A DNA stretch of 64,000 nt. It comes from Flavobacterium sp. LPB0248. Lineage in GTDB: Bacteria; Bacteroidota; Bacteroidia; Flavobacteriales; Flavobacteriaceae. The stretch covers positions 2,914,001 through 2,978,000 of the forward strand of contig NZ_CP058246.1 in NCBI RefSeq assembly GCF_013388355.1, read 5' to 3'. This document shows, piece by piece, positions 17,825-28,301 of the stretch. The position numbers and the translations under genes are program-made. Below the pieces are notes generated by a model. That model ran no database searches, was not told where the DNA came from, and saw only the letters and a list, made by a program, of their open reading frames with translations. Within the stretch, counting starts at the first letter, position 1; the number at the start of each line of letters is the position of its first letter.

Positions 17825-20800
17825 ATGATGAGAAAATTACTTTACTCGTTTTTATTTTTTATTTCTGCTAAATCTTTACCCCAAAGATTGTTTACCCCAA
17901 ATTTAAAATTACTTTGTGTTGGGATGTTTTTTGTAGGTTTTTTTGTTAATGCGGCGACATATTATTCTCGTGTAACAAATGGTAATTGGAATTCAGCTTC
18001 AACTTGGTCTTCGACACCAACTGGAGGGGCGGGGACAACTATCCCTGGAGTTAATGATACAGTTTTTATTCAAAACGGACATACTATTACCGTTAACGGA
18101 GTGGCACAATGTTCGTCAATTACTTTTACTGGTGCAAGTGCAACCTTGACTGTAAATGCAACTTTGACTGTCGGCGGGGTAATAACTTTGAATTCAGCTA
18201 CAGCAAATAATACAGTTGCCACAATTGGAGGGACAAGTTCATTAACCTGTAATTCTATACAAGTTGGTACCGCTGCAGGAAATTTTCCAAGTGGAACTAG
18301 AACTACTATTTTAACTTCCACGATATCAAATCTTAATATATCCGGTAATCTTATAATTTCAAGTTTTATAGGTAATAACACGTCGAGAATATTAAACTCA
18401 ACTTTTAATTTGACAAGCGGAACGACTAATATTGATGGGCAGATTGTGACAGAAAATCAAGATAATGCAAATAATACTACTTTTTCTATGATTAGTACAC
18501 CACAATCAGGTACACTTTTGTTAAGCAATGCAACTCCGTTCAATTTAGGTGGTACTGGAAATACGATTAGTTTAAATGGAACCACTGCAACCGTAAATTA
18601 CGATGGAACTAATCAAACAATAATTGGGGGGACTAATATCGCTTATAGAAATTTAACGATTTCTGGGAGTGGTGAAAAAACTGCAAATGGAAATTTAACG
18701 GTTAACGGAACATTAACTACTACTAGTGGAACTACCTTAAATATGGCTACCAATCAATTGTTAGGGACGCCTACGACAATTACTAACAATGGGCTTATAA
18801 GAACACAAAATACTAGTACTACACCAATTCCGGTGGGTTTATCTTGGGGCGGAACAGTACAATATGATGGTGCAAATCAAACCATTTCTCGAGGGACTTA
18901 TAATAATCTTACTATTTCAGGAAGCGGTGAAAAAGCAGCAGGTGGGAATTTAATAGTTAATGGAAATTTAACTACGATTGTTGGTACTACTTTGAATATG
19001 GTTACGAATCAATTATCAGGTACATTGACAACGATTGCGAATGGAGGAATAATACGAACACAGTCAACAAATGCGACACCAATCCCAACAGGAAAAACTT
19101 GGGGAGGTACTGTTCAATATGATCGAAATGATAATTCAGCCCAAACAGTTTCACAAGGTATATACAATAATCTTGCAATTTCGGGAAGCGGATCAAAAAC
19201 AGCTTCTGGTAATCTTACTGTTAATAATGATTTTACTTTATCAGGAGGTACTTTTGTAGCTAACAATGGAACAAGTTATGTGCATAATATTTTAGGTAAT
19301 TACATTCAAACAGGAGGTATTTTTGATTTTAATGCTGGTACTTCTGGAGTAAGCAACGTTAATATAGCAGGAAATTTTACAAATACGGCAGGAGCAGGAT
19401 CTATAACAACAGTTGGGGTAGTCCAAAATGGAATTTTTAATTTTAATAAGAACGGTATACAAACATTAACTATGCCAACCAGCGATGCCGCAATTTGGGT
19501 TAAGTATAATGTGAATGCGGGGAGTACTTTAAAATTGGCCTCAGATTTTTCATTAAGTACAGCTTTTGCTAGTGATACTGATCTTTGGATGGGAGAACTT
19601 AATGTGAGTGGAACAATTGATTTTGGAACCTTTAAGGTTATTGGATCAGGAGGAAGAGGAAATACAGGAACTGCAAAATTTATATTGAATTCTGGAGCAT
19701 CTTTAATTACTGCGAATGCTGGCGGTATAGATGGATCTGTGCCCGTTGCTACTACGATGATACGTTCTTTTAGTTCAGGAGCAAATTATACTTTTAATGG
19801 AACAGTCGCACAGGTAACGAGTACAGGAATGCCTGCAACTGTAAATAATCTTACAATAAACAATACACATGCTTCAGGAGTGACTTTAAGTCAGGCCACT
19901 ACAGCTTCAGGAAATATAACAATTGGTACAGGAAGTGCATTGGATGTTTCTGCATCTAATTTTGCTGTCATAGTTGGTGGAAATTTTGCAAGTAGTGGAA
20001 ATTATATACCAAGATTAGGAACAGTAACCTTAAATGGTTCGGGAGCTCAATCTTTTAATGTTTCGAATTTTAATAATCTAACATTATCAGGAAGTGGAAC
20101 TAAAAGTTTTACTGGAACCACAACTGTAGGAGGTGCATTAATTATAAATCCGGGAGTTAATGCTAACCTAGGAAATGGACAAACACATACAGCAAATACC
20201 CTTACTTTGGGAACAACTCAAGCTTTGCCTAGTACTTGGGGAAATACAGTTTCTCCTGCTTTAAGAAAAGATGACTCTTTTTTTACCGCTACAACAGGAA
20301 TTATAAGAGTGGCATCAAGTACATGTACCAATTTTTCGTCTGTTGCACAGATTACTAGTGTTTCTTTGAATAATACAGTAAGAACAAGTTCAGGAACAGG
20401 CAGTTTTGAAGATCTTATTTCGCCAACCTTAACAACTGTAGTTAAGGGGCAAAGTTATGCTCTGACGGTAACAGGAAATACATTAAGTGACCAGAATGGA
20501 TATTATTCTGTGTTTTTTGATTGGAATAATGATGGTGTTTTTGCTTCGTCAGAATATTCTCAAATTGGTTCAATAAGAAATTCAAATGGTGCCGATGGTA
20601 AGAGCGCTTCTTTATATGTTACAATTCCATCAGGTTCAGGATCAGTAGCAGGGACTGTAAAAATGCGTATTATTGGCCGTATAGGAGATTATAATAATAC
20701 AGCATGTGCAATCGGTGGTACAGGACAAATAGAAGATTATACTATTTCAATTCAAGAAACATGTAGTGGTAATTTTACGCCAGGACAAACGAATACTTCG

Positions 20801-23800
20801 GCAGCTTCAGTATGTCCAAATACCCCTTTTACATTATCTATTTCAAACACGATACAAGATGGGGCTACTTATACTTGGCAAACATCACCAAATGGATCTG
20901 ATTCATGGACTAATGCTGTGCCTGCGCCAAGCAGTTTCTTTGGAAAAGAAACGTTTGATACACCAAATTCTGATGCAGGTGTTTATGGGGCAGCAGTTAT
21001 AACAGGTGGACAATTAGTGTTGACTCCTGCAATTAATAGTCAATATGGGGCTTACGTTGTTAAAAAAACACCTGGTTCAAATATTGATGCATTTAGTGTA
21101 AATTTTGATTATCAAATTCCTCCTGGTGGAGGAGCTGATGGTTTCAGTTTGAGTTATGCAGATGACGTGCAAGAAGATGCTGCTGGAGGAGAAAGTGGCT
21201 CAGGATCGGGATTAATTGTTGAATTTGATACATATGATAATGATGGCGATATTGCAGGACAAGGAAGTCGTATCAGAATTAAATATGCTGGGACCACTCT
21301 TTATAATTCAAGCATTAATGCCCCAAGCTTACGACCTACAACAGGAGATACACCTGTTTTATTAAGAGTAGATGCAAAAGGCAAATTAACATTGACAATA
21401 AACAATAGTGTAGTAGTTTCAAATTTAGCGTTACCTGCAGGTTATCTATCAAGCAATAAATCACTTTGGAGATTTAAGTTTGCGGCTAGAACCGGCGGAA
21501 TAAATGATAAACAGATAATAGATAATTTATTAATTAATTATCTGGATATTACAGCTTCAGGACCAACATTTACAACCACTCAAACGACTAAGACGTACTA
21601 TCGTGTCGGGGTTTCTTGTGGTTCATCTTTACCGAATTATTCACAAGCTGTAATGGTAGATATGATTTCGGCAACAATCAGCGCAATGACAGCGACGGCT
21701 TGTTCAGCGGTAGCTTTTTCATCGGAGCCACTTGATGGAACAAATGGAACAATTCCAGCAAATACAAAATATACTTGGACAACACCATCTATGCCTACGG
21801 GATTGACAGGCGGAGCAGGAAATACTGTGGCATCATCTACTATAACAGGAACATTAACAAATACTACATCAACAGCTCAAACGGCAATTTATACAGTTAC
21901 TCCAATTACAGGAAGCTGTACAGGAGTGCCTTTCACGTTGACAGTTACAGTAAACCCAATACCAACTGCCCCATCAACTTCACAGACCAATGTGTCTTGT
22001 GGTACTTTAGGAAGTATAACATTAACTAATTTGCCAACAGGAGACTGGAAAGTTTATCTAAATGATCAGTCAGGAGCGCATCAATATTCTCGTCAAAATG
22101 CAGAAACTGACTTGACTATTCATGATTTACCAGTAGGAACATATAATTTTACTGTTGAAGATATTGCTTCAACTTGTATCTCAAGTGTGGCATCTGTGCA
22201 GATAATAGACATTAGTACAAATACAACATGGAACGGCTCGGCATGGTCAAATGGTGTACCAGATGGAAGCAAAAGTGTTACAATTTCTTCAGTTTTGCCA
22301 AATCAGCCATTTCCTGAACCAGTACCTTCATCTCCAATTAGTTTTACAGCTTGTTCTTTAACCGTTAGCGCTACAGATGGAGATGTAATTATTCCATCCG
22401 AAATGACTTTAACCGTTACAAACGGTATAACAAGTAATGGTAAATTGGTATTTGAAAGTGGTTCAAGTTTATTACAAGGAGCAAATGCCATAAATTCAGG
22501 CAATATTTCTTATAAAAGAAAAGTTGATTTGACCCGCTACGATGTAGTTTATTGGGCATCACCAGTAACGGATGTAAATATGACCATGGCTAAATTTTCT
22601 CCAAACACTTTGTGGGATAAATACCATTATTGGGACGCTGCTAACGGACAATGGGTTCTTAATAGCTTCGGTACAAAAGTTATGAAAGAGGCAGAAGGAT
22701 ATAGTATCAGAGCTCCACAAAATTTTGACTTAACCAACCCAAGCACATTTGAAGGTATATTTGTTGGCGAGCCAAACAATGGAGATGTATCAGTTCCTGT
22801 ATTACAAAATAAATTAAACTTGATAGGTAATCCTTACCCTTCTCCAATAAGCGCAAAAGAGTTGATGCTTGACAATAAAACCGAATTAGGGTCATTATAT
22901 TTTTGGTCACACAATTCGCCTCCACAAATTATTCCAGGAACTAATACTTTTCAGTACATAAGTTCAGATTTTGTGGTTTTTAATGGAGTAGGTTCTACAA
23001 GAGTAAATGATGATCCTGCTACAGAATTTAAAGGTTTCATTGGGGCAGGACAAGCTTTTTTTACAATATCGCCTGCAGGTGCAACAGCAATTAAATTTAA
23101 TAATAATCTTCGTAAAGGAAGCTCGGAGAATACACAATTTTATAAACCAGCAGAAGCCAGTAAAACTGAAAGTAACCGTCTTTGGCTGAATATTGCAAAC
23201 TCACAAGGCGCTTTTAAACAGATATTAATTGGATATGTTGAAGGAGCAACTAACGGTATAGATTTGAGTTATGACGCTACGACAAGGGGAGGTACTGCTT
23301 ATATTGATTTTTATAGTATCAGTGAATCTAGAAAATTAACGATTCAAGGTCGTGCACTTCCTTTTGATAACACAGATGTAGTTCCTTTAGGTTATAAGAG
23401 TGGTGTTGATGATAAAGGTGACCGTAACTTTACGATTTCTATTGATCATGCAGACGGATTTTTTGCTACCCAACCTGTATACTTAGAAGATAAAGCTCTA
23501 GGTAAAATAATAGATTTGCGAAAAGAGAATTATACTTTCTTCAGTTTAGCAGGAAGCAATACAACTCGTTTTTCGATTCGTTATACAAATAAAACCTTAG
23601 GGACAGATGATTTTGAAAATCTTGAGAATACGGTTTTGGTTTCAGTGAAAGACAAAGCAGTAAATATTACATCATCTAAAGAAACGATTAAAGAAGTAAA
23701 TGTTTATAACATTGGAGCGCAGTTGTTATATAGCAATAATAAAGTGAATGCTTCAGACTTGCAAATTAAAAACTTGCATTCTAGTGATCAAGTATTATTG

Positions 23801-23863
23801 GTGAAAATAACCTTAGAAAACGGACATACCTTTACTAAAAAAGTTATTTTTTCTAATCTGTAA
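17825..23863 (+). CDS. Giant T9SS-secreted protein with strand-rich repeats, GEVED and lectin-like domains
   Basis: 2012 aa. The N-terminus is long, with two hydrophobic stretches (LLYSFLFFISA and LLCVGMFFVGFFVNAA). Residues about 45-800 are low-complexity strand-rich sequence, including three related units (NLTISGSGEK...GGTVQYD). A GEVED-type domain lies at about 830-980 (FFDWNNDGVF, GQIEDYTISI). A legume-lectin/concanavalin-like domain is at about 1035-1245 (FDYQIPPGGGADGFSLSYAD, GLIVEFDTYDNDGD), then PKD-like sequence. The last roughly 450 residues are the shared module (RYDVVYWASP, GYSIRAPQ, NLIGNPYPSPIS, FWSHNSPP, RLWLNIANSQGAFKQ) ending VLLVKITLENGHTFTKKVIF. It is probably a surface or secreted carbohydrate-interacting protein. 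No catalytic domain recognised. Confidence 0.85.
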   Translation: MMRKLLYSFLFFISAKSLPQRLFTPNLKLLCVGMFFVGFFVNAATYYSRVTNGNWNSASTWSSTPTGGAGTTIPGVNDTVFIQNGHTITVNGVAQCSSITFTGASATLTVNATLTVGGVITLNSATANNTVATIGGTSSLTCNSIQVGTAAGNFPSGTRTTILTSTISNLNISGNLIISSFIGNNTSRILNSTFNLTSGTTNIDGQIVTENQDNANNTTFSMISTPQSGTLLLSNATPFNLGGTGNTISLNGTTATVNYDGTNQTIIGGTNIAYRNLTISGSGEKTANGNLTVNGTLTTTSGTTLNMATNQLLGTPTTITNNGLIRTQNTSTTPIPVGLSWGGTVQYDGANQTISRGTYNNLTISGSGEKAAGGNLIVNGNLTTIVGTTLNMVTNQLSGTLTTIANGGIIRTQSTNATPIPTGKTWGGTVQYDRNDNSAQTVSQGIYNNLAISGSGSKTASGNLTVNNDFTLSGGTFVANNGTSYVHNILGNYIQTGGIFDFNAGTSGVSNVNIAGNFTNTAGAGSITTVGVVQNGIFNFNKNGIQTLTMPTSDAAIWVKYNVNAGSTLKLASDFSLSTAFASDTDLWMGELNVSGTIDFGTFKVIGSGGRGNTGTAKFILNSGASLITANAGGIDGSVPVATTMIRSFSSGANYTFNGTVAQVTSTGMPATVNNLTINNTHASGVTLSQATTASGNITIGTGSALDVSASNFAVIVGGNFASSGNYIPRLGTVTLNGSGAQSFNVSNFNNLTLSGSGTKSFTGTTTVGGALIINPGVNANLGNGQTHTANTLTLGTTQALPSTWGNTVSPALRKDDSFFTATTGIIRVASSTCTNFSSVAQITSVSLNNTVRTSSGTGSFEDLISPTLTTVVKGQSYALTVTGNTLSDQNGYYSVFFDWNNDGVFASSEYSQIGSIRNSNGADGKSASLYVTIPSGSGSVAGTVKMRIIGRIGDYNNTACAIGGTGQIEDYTISIQETCSGNFTPGQTNTSAASVCPNTPFTLSISNTIQDGATYTWQTSPNGSDSWTNAVPAPSSFFGKETFDTPNSDAGVYGAAVITGGQLVLTPAINSQYGAYVVKKTPGSNIDAFSVNFDYQIPPGGGADGFSLSYADDVQEDAAGGESGSGSGLIVEFDTYDNDGDIAGQGSRIRIKYAGTTLYNSSINAPSLRPTTGDTPVLLRVDAKGKLTLTINNSVVVSNLALPAGYLSSNKSLWRFKFAARTGGINDKQIIDNLLINYLDITASGPTFTTTQTTKTYYRVGVSCGSSLPNYSQAVMVDMISATISAMTATACSAVAFSSEPLDGTNGTIPANTKYTWTTPSMPTGLTGGAGNTVASSTITGTLTNTTSTAQTAIYTVTPITGSCTGVPFTLTVTVNPIPTAPSTSQTNVSCGTLGSITLTNLPTGDWKVYLNDQSGAHQYSRQNAETDLTIHDLPVGTYNFTVEDIASTCISSVASVQIIDISTNTTWNGSAWSNGVPDGSKSVTISSVLPNQPFPEPVPSSPISFTACSLTVSATDGDVIIPSEMTLTVTNGITSNGKLVFESGSSLLQGANAINSGNISYKRKVDLTRYDVVYWASPVTDVNMTMAKFSPNTLWDKYHYWDAANGQWVLNSFGTKVMKEAEGYSIRAPQNFDLTNPSTFEGIFVGEPNNGDVSVPVLQNKLNLIGNPYPSPISAKELMLDNKTELGSLYFWSHNSPPQIIPGTNTFQYISSDFVVFNGVGSTRVNDDPATEFKGFIGAGQAFFTISPAGATAIKFNNNLRKGSSENTQFYKPAEASKTESNRLWLNIANSQGAFKQILIGYVEGATNGIDLSYDATTRGGTAYIDFYSISESRKLTIQGRALPFDNTDVVPLGYKSGVDDKGDRNFTISIDHADGFFATQPVYLEDKALGKIIDLRKENYTFFSLAGSNTTRFSIRYTNKTLGTDDFENLENTVLVSVKDKAVNITSSKETIKEVNVYNIGAQLLYSNNKVNASDLQIKNLHSSDQVLLVKITLENGHTFTKKVIFSNL

Positions 23864-23886
23864 ATAATATAACGTCAATATTTAAA

Positions 23887-23919
23887 AGTCCATTCTTTTA
23901 TGAATGGGCTTTTTTTTTG
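23887..23919 (+). terminator. Rho-independent terminator after the 2012-aa gene
   Basis: AGTCCATTC (23887-23895) pairs with GAATGGGCT (23902-23910), with one G-T pair, followed by nine or more T. Confidence 0.9.
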
Positions 23920-24014
23920 TACTTAAAATATCCCTAAATCTTGGTATTGTGCGTATTGTTTCAACTTTGTAATTTTAGCTTAATTCTTATAAAATTAACT
24001 TTAATTATACTGTT

Positions 24015-27000
24015 TTGATTAGAAATTTATTTTATTCTTTAATTCTACTTTTACTCATTCCTAGTTCAAATCTTTTTGCACAACAGGGTAAAGTTGATCG
24101 CACTTTTAATGCATTTGATGATGGACAAAACGGAGATGGTTTTGACGGTGCTGTACGGACCCTTCTTTTACAAAAAAATGGAAGCTTGATTGTTGGAGGT
24201 GATTACCTCAGTTTAAACGGATTCCCAGTCTCTTATCTTACGCGTTTAAATCCTAACGGATCTATTGATGAAAGTTTTAATACAGGTACAGGTTTTAATG
24301 GCAAAATTTACGCGTCATATTTACAGCCAGACGGTAAAATTATCTTAGGAGGAAATTTTACAATGTATAACGGAATTAATGCGGGAAGACTTATTCGCCT
24401 CAATCCTGATGGATCTTATGACCCCACTTTTAATACTACGGTAGGAGCCACAACAGGAATTGTCTATGACATTACAATGCAGTCAGATGGGAAAATAATA
24501 ATTGTTGGAAGCTTTTCAAAATATACAAATACAACAGTGAATCGAGTGGCTCGTTTGTTTTCAAACGGAACACTCGATTCTTCATTTTTGACTGGTTCTG
24601 GTTCAACTTTAAATATTACTCATGTTAAGATAGCAGATGATGAAAAAGTCATTCTTACGGGTAATTTTATCACGTTTAATGGAATTTCGGCAAATAGAAT
24701 TGTACGCTTAAATAGTAATGGCAGTTTCGATTTTACTTTTAATTGCGGAGATGGGTTTAATGATGATGTTAACGCCATCGCATTGCAATCTGATGGAAAA
24801 ATCGTGTTAGGAGGAAACTTTACCTCATTCAATAATACTGTAGCCAATCGTCTTGTTCGATTAAATGTAGATGGTACAAAAGACGAAAGTTTTCAAACAG
24901 GATCAGGTTTTAGTAAAGAAGGTGTTCAAATCTTAAAAATAGATTTAAACGGAGATTTAATGGTAGGAGGATCTTTTACAGGTTTATACAATAGCAACGA
25001 TGTTAATAGACTAGTTTTTCTAAATCCAGATGGAACCGTAAAGTCAAATTTTGATATTGGCTCTGGGCCTGCTTCTGCATCTGTTTTATGTTTAGAATTT
25101 GATGAAGAAGGTTCTTGGTTTGTTGGAGGATCTTTTTATGTGTTTAATGGACTAAATCAAGGTAGACTGGCTAAAATTAATAACGAAGGCGAACATGATA
25201 TCGGTTATTTGTCATCAGGAATAGGTTTTGAAAATTCTGTTTTGAGTCTTTTGCCTCTTCCAAATCAAAAAACAATGGTTGGAGGTAATTTTAATAAATT
25301 CAATGGCGTACCAGTTTCAAGAATAACGTGTCTTTTAGAAGATGGTTCCCTTGATCCATCCTTTAATGCTGGAAAATCTGGCGCAAATAACTTAGTAAAA
25401 ACAATAGTATTACAGACTGACGGAAAAGTAATTATTGGCGGAAATTTTACAAAGTATAATGATATAAACAGCAACAGGATTGTTAGAATTTTATCTAATG
25501 GAGAAATTGATAATTCATTTAATAGCGGAGACGGTTTTAATTCTCAAGTCTATGCGTTGGCAATTCAGAATGACCAAAAAATAATTGTTGCAGGTGCATT
25601 CACAAAATACAATGGCACAAGTTTGAATAGGATTGTAAGACTTCTTCCAGATGGATCAAAAGACACCAGTTTTAATATTGGTTTGGGAGCCGATGGAACT
25701 ATTGAAGCAATAGTGATACAATCTGATGGAAAAATCCTTCTTGGCGGGCATTTTAAAACTTTTAATACACAGTCTTTTTCTGGCTTAGTTCGTCTAAATT
25801 CTGATGGAAGTATTGATTCTAGTTTTAATATTCAAAATGGTTTTGATAAATATGTTTATGCATTGGCACTTCAATCTAATAACAAGATTATTGTTGGAGG
25901 AACATTTTTGACGTTTAATGGTATTCCTGAAAAAAGAATAGTTCGGTTAAATAGTGATGGAAGCCTTGACACGACATTTGAATCTGGAACTGGTTTTAGT
26001 AAAGGAGATGTCCGTTCAATTTTAGTACAGCCAGATGACCGAATTTTGGTTGGAGGAGCTTTTTCGGGAACATACAATAATACGGTATCTTCTAGACTTA
26101 TTAGGTTGATGCCTTCTGGAGTTTTTGATAATTCCTTTACTGCGCCTTTGAATAACACTCTGTTTGATATGAAGTTTAGTGAAGATTATAAACTAGTTAT
26201 TGGAGGTAATTTTAATTCAATAGCAGGTATTTCAAAACATAGAATTGCTCGTTTAAAACTTTGTGTAAATACTACAGTTTGGAATGGGAAGATATGGTCA
26301 AACGGTCCGCCTTCAGTAGGAAAAGATGTGTATTTTAAACAGGATTTCCCGCAACTAACCACTACTGCTATTTGCGGCTGCAATATTGATCAAGGTAAGA
26401 CTGTGACCTTGTTAGAAAAAAATACTCTCGAAGTAGAGTTTGCATATACTGGTTCTGGAACTTTAGTCTTAGAAGATTCAGCAAGTTTATATCAGTCAGA
26501 TGATGATATGGTAAATACAGGAATTATTCATTTAATAAGAAAAACAAAACCGGTAATCCGTTACGATATGACCTATTGGTCTTCGCCTGTTGATAAGCAA
26601 ACAATGAAAGATTTTTCACCAGATACTCTTGGAGATAAATACTATTGGCATGACCCAATTTCTAACTGGATAATAGATTTTAATGGAACCATGGATATGG
26701 TTCCTGGGCAAGGTTACTGTATTAGAGCTCCACAAAATTATTCAATTACTGATCGTACAATATTTGAGGGAACTTTTAAAGGAATTCCGAACAATGGTAA
26801 AGTAGATGCTGAGTTTAAAGTAGTGAACAGCCTTTATCTCATAGGAAACCCATATCCTTCGGCTATAAATGCAGATCTTTTTATAAAAAACAATTCTTCA
26901 AAAATACAAGGTGCTCTTTATTTTTGGACGCATAATACACCTCCTTCGAATGGCAAATATTCAGCAGATGACTGCGTAGTATATAATCTTTTAGGTGGTG

Positions 27001-27857
27001 TTGGAATAAGTTCTTCTTTAAATTCAGCAAACTATACTACAACCCCAGATGGTACAATAGCTTCTGGACAAGGTTTTTTTGTACGAAGTAAAGCAGTAGG
27101 TTTTATTGAGTTTAACAATAATATGAGAATCAAAGCTCGTAATAGTTCTTTTTTTAGACCTAGTTCTCAAAGTGAACTCAAAAATGAGAAGTTTCGATTT
27201 TGGCTTAATCTCCATAATGGGAAAAATGCCTTAAAACAGATTTTATTGGGTTATGACAAAGAAGCTTCTAACTCTCTAGACTATTATGATGCAGTATCTC
27301 TCAGTTCAAGCCAAGAAATTGATTTTTACAGCATTGTAGAGAATAAAAAACTGGTAATTCAAGGAAGAGCAATGCCATGGACAGAAAGTGATTCTATTAA
27401 TTTGGGATATAAAACCACTGCTAAAACGACTTTGAATTTAGAGATTGACCATCAAGATCCATTATTTGAAGGAATCAGTATTTTTTTAGTGGATAGAATA
27501 TTAAATAAATGCCATAATCTTTCCGAAAGTCCATATCAATTTGATTCCGAAGCTGGAACTTTTAACAATCGGTTTTCAATAATTTATGCAAATAAAACTT
27601 TAGGGAATACAACTTTTGAAGACAGTTCTAAGGGAATTTTATTATCTGTTAAGAATCATACGATAAATATTGAATCGTTCGATGAAAGAATCAATGAGGT
27701 TATAATTTTTGATATTTCTGGAAATGAATTATATAAAAAGAATAAACTTCAAAGTAAAAAAATAGCAATTCAAGATTTGTTCTCTTCACACCAAGTTTTA
27801 TTAGTTAAAGTTATTTTTGAAAATGGTAAATCCGTCTCCAAGAAAGTGGTTTTTTAA
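24015..27857 (+). CDS. Giant T9SS-secreted delta-60 repeat protein
   Basis: 1280 aa. The start is a TTG at 24015: no in-frame ATG precedes the signal peptide (IRNLFYSLILLLLIPSSNLFAQ). Residues about 25-740 are more than ten repeats of roughly 50-55 residues with the pattern LQ.DGKIIVGG.F..YNG....RIVRLN.DGS.D.SFN.G.GF, i.e. delta-60 repeats expected to fold as beta-propellers. Residues about 760 to the end are the module shared with the neighbouring giants (RYDMTYWSSP, GYCIRAPQNY, YLIGNPYPSAIN, FWTHNTPP, ASGQGFFVRSK, FWLNLHNGKNALKQ), ending VLLVKVIFENGKSVSKKVVF. Likely exported by T9SS. Function of the propellers unknown. Confidence 0.85.
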   Translation: MIRNLFYSLILLLLIPSSNLFAQQGKVDRTFNAFDDGQNGDGFDGAVRTLLLQKNGSLIVGGDYLSLNGFPVSYLTRLNPNGSIDESFNTGTGFNGKIYASYLQPDGKIILGGNFTMYNGINAGRLIRLNPDGSYDPTFNTTVGATTGIVYDITMQSDGKIIIVGSFSKYTNTTVNRVARLFSNGTLDSSFLTGSGSTLNITHVKIADDEKVILTGNFITFNGISANRIVRLNSNGSFDFTFNCGDGFNDDVNAIALQSDGKIVLGGNFTSFNNTVANRLVRLNVDGTKDESFQTGSGFSKEGVQILKIDLNGDLMVGGSFTGLYNSNDVNRLVFLNPDGTVKSNFDIGSGPASASVLCLEFDEEGSWFVGGSFYVFNGLNQGRLAKINNEGEHDIGYLSSGIGFENSVLSLLPLPNQKTMVGGNFNKFNGVPVSRITCLLEDGSLDPSFNAGKSGANNLVKTIVLQTDGKVIIGGNFTKYNDINSNRIVRILSNGEIDNSFNSGDGFNSQVYALAIQNDQKIIVAGAFTKYNGTSLNRIVRLLPDGSKDTSFNIGLGADGTIEAIVIQSDGKILLGGHFKTFNTQSFSGLVRLNSDGSIDSSFNIQNGFDKYVYALALQSNNKIIVGGTFLTFNGIPEKRIVRLNSDGSLDTTFESGTGFSKGDVRSILVQPDDRILVGGAFSGTYNNTVSSRLIRLMPSGVFDNSFTAPLNNTLFDMKFSEDYKLVIGGNFNSIAGISKHRIARLKLCVNTTVWNGKIWSNGPPSVGKDVYFKQDFPQLTTTAICGCNIDQGKTVTLLEKNTLEVEFAYTGSGTLVLEDSASLYQSDDDMVNTGIIHLIRKTKPVIRYDMTYWSSPVDKQTMKDFSPDTLGDKYYWHDPISNWIIDFNGTMDMVPGQGYCIRAPQNYSITDRTIFEGTFKGIPNNGKVDAEFKVVNSLYLIGNPYPSAINADLFIKNNSSKIQGALYFWTHNTPPSNGKYSADDCVVYNLLGGVGISSSLNSANYTTTPDGTIASGQGFFVRSKAVGFIEFNNNMRIKARNSSFFRPSSQSELKNEKFRFWLNLHNGKNALKQILLGYDKEASNSLDYYDAVSLSSSQEIDFYSIVENKKLVIQGRAMPWTESDSINLGYKTTAKTTLNLEIDHQDPLFEGISIFLVDRILNKCHNLSESPYQFDSEAGTFNNRFSIIYANKTLGNTTFEDSSKGILLSVKNHTINIESFDERINEVIIFDISGNELYKKNKLQSKKIAIQDLFSSHQVLLVKVIFENGKSVSKKVVF

Positions 27858-27885
27858 AAGAAATAGTAAATAATATATGGTAAAT

Positions 27886-27917
27886 CCTCCACTATGTAAA
27901 AAGCGGAGGTTTTTTTG
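27886..27917 (+). terminator. Probable terminator after the delta-60 gene
   Basis: CCTCC (27886-27890) pairs with GGAGG (27905-27909), with partial extension into the flanking A/T bases, followed by seven or more T. Confidence 0.7.
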
Positions 27918-28064
27918 TTGTAACTATTTTAAAATAAGTGAGTTAGTTAAAAATTAACAGTTTTTTCCTATTTTATATATTTTCTGTCGTAAATGTGTTA
28001 AAAGTAAGAGGTTAGCATTGTAATGGTAATTTTAATGTAAATAAAATCGTACCTTGTTTAAGGT

Positions 28065-28098
28065 TTTAATCGATTAAACACAAATTAATCCGATTAAA
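28065..28098. promoter_or_regulatory. Palindrome pair with 20-base period in the 27858-28301 gap
   Basis: TTTAATCGATTAAA (28065-28078) is a perfect 14-base palindrome. A near copy, TTAATCCGATTAAA, sits at 28085-28098, giving CGATTAAA twice exactly 20 bases apart. TACCTTGT just upstream (28050-28057) loosely resembles a -7 element. This could be the operator of the gene at 28302, about 200 bases downstream. The remainder of the gap is AT-rich and unremarkable. Confidence 0.4.
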
Positions 28099-28301
28099 TA
28101 CTATTTCCTTATAAGCCTTTTCTAATATATTTTTTTCTTAAAAAGCGCAAGCTTTAAAACGGTCATTTTATCAGCCTTCAATTAATTGTGACTCTATAAA
28201 AGCATAGCCTAAAATATGCTTTAAACTATTAAACCTCCCAGATTTCGCAATTAATCTTTTTTGAGTTTGAATTTATTTTTCAATTACTAAAATGCCACAA
28301 G

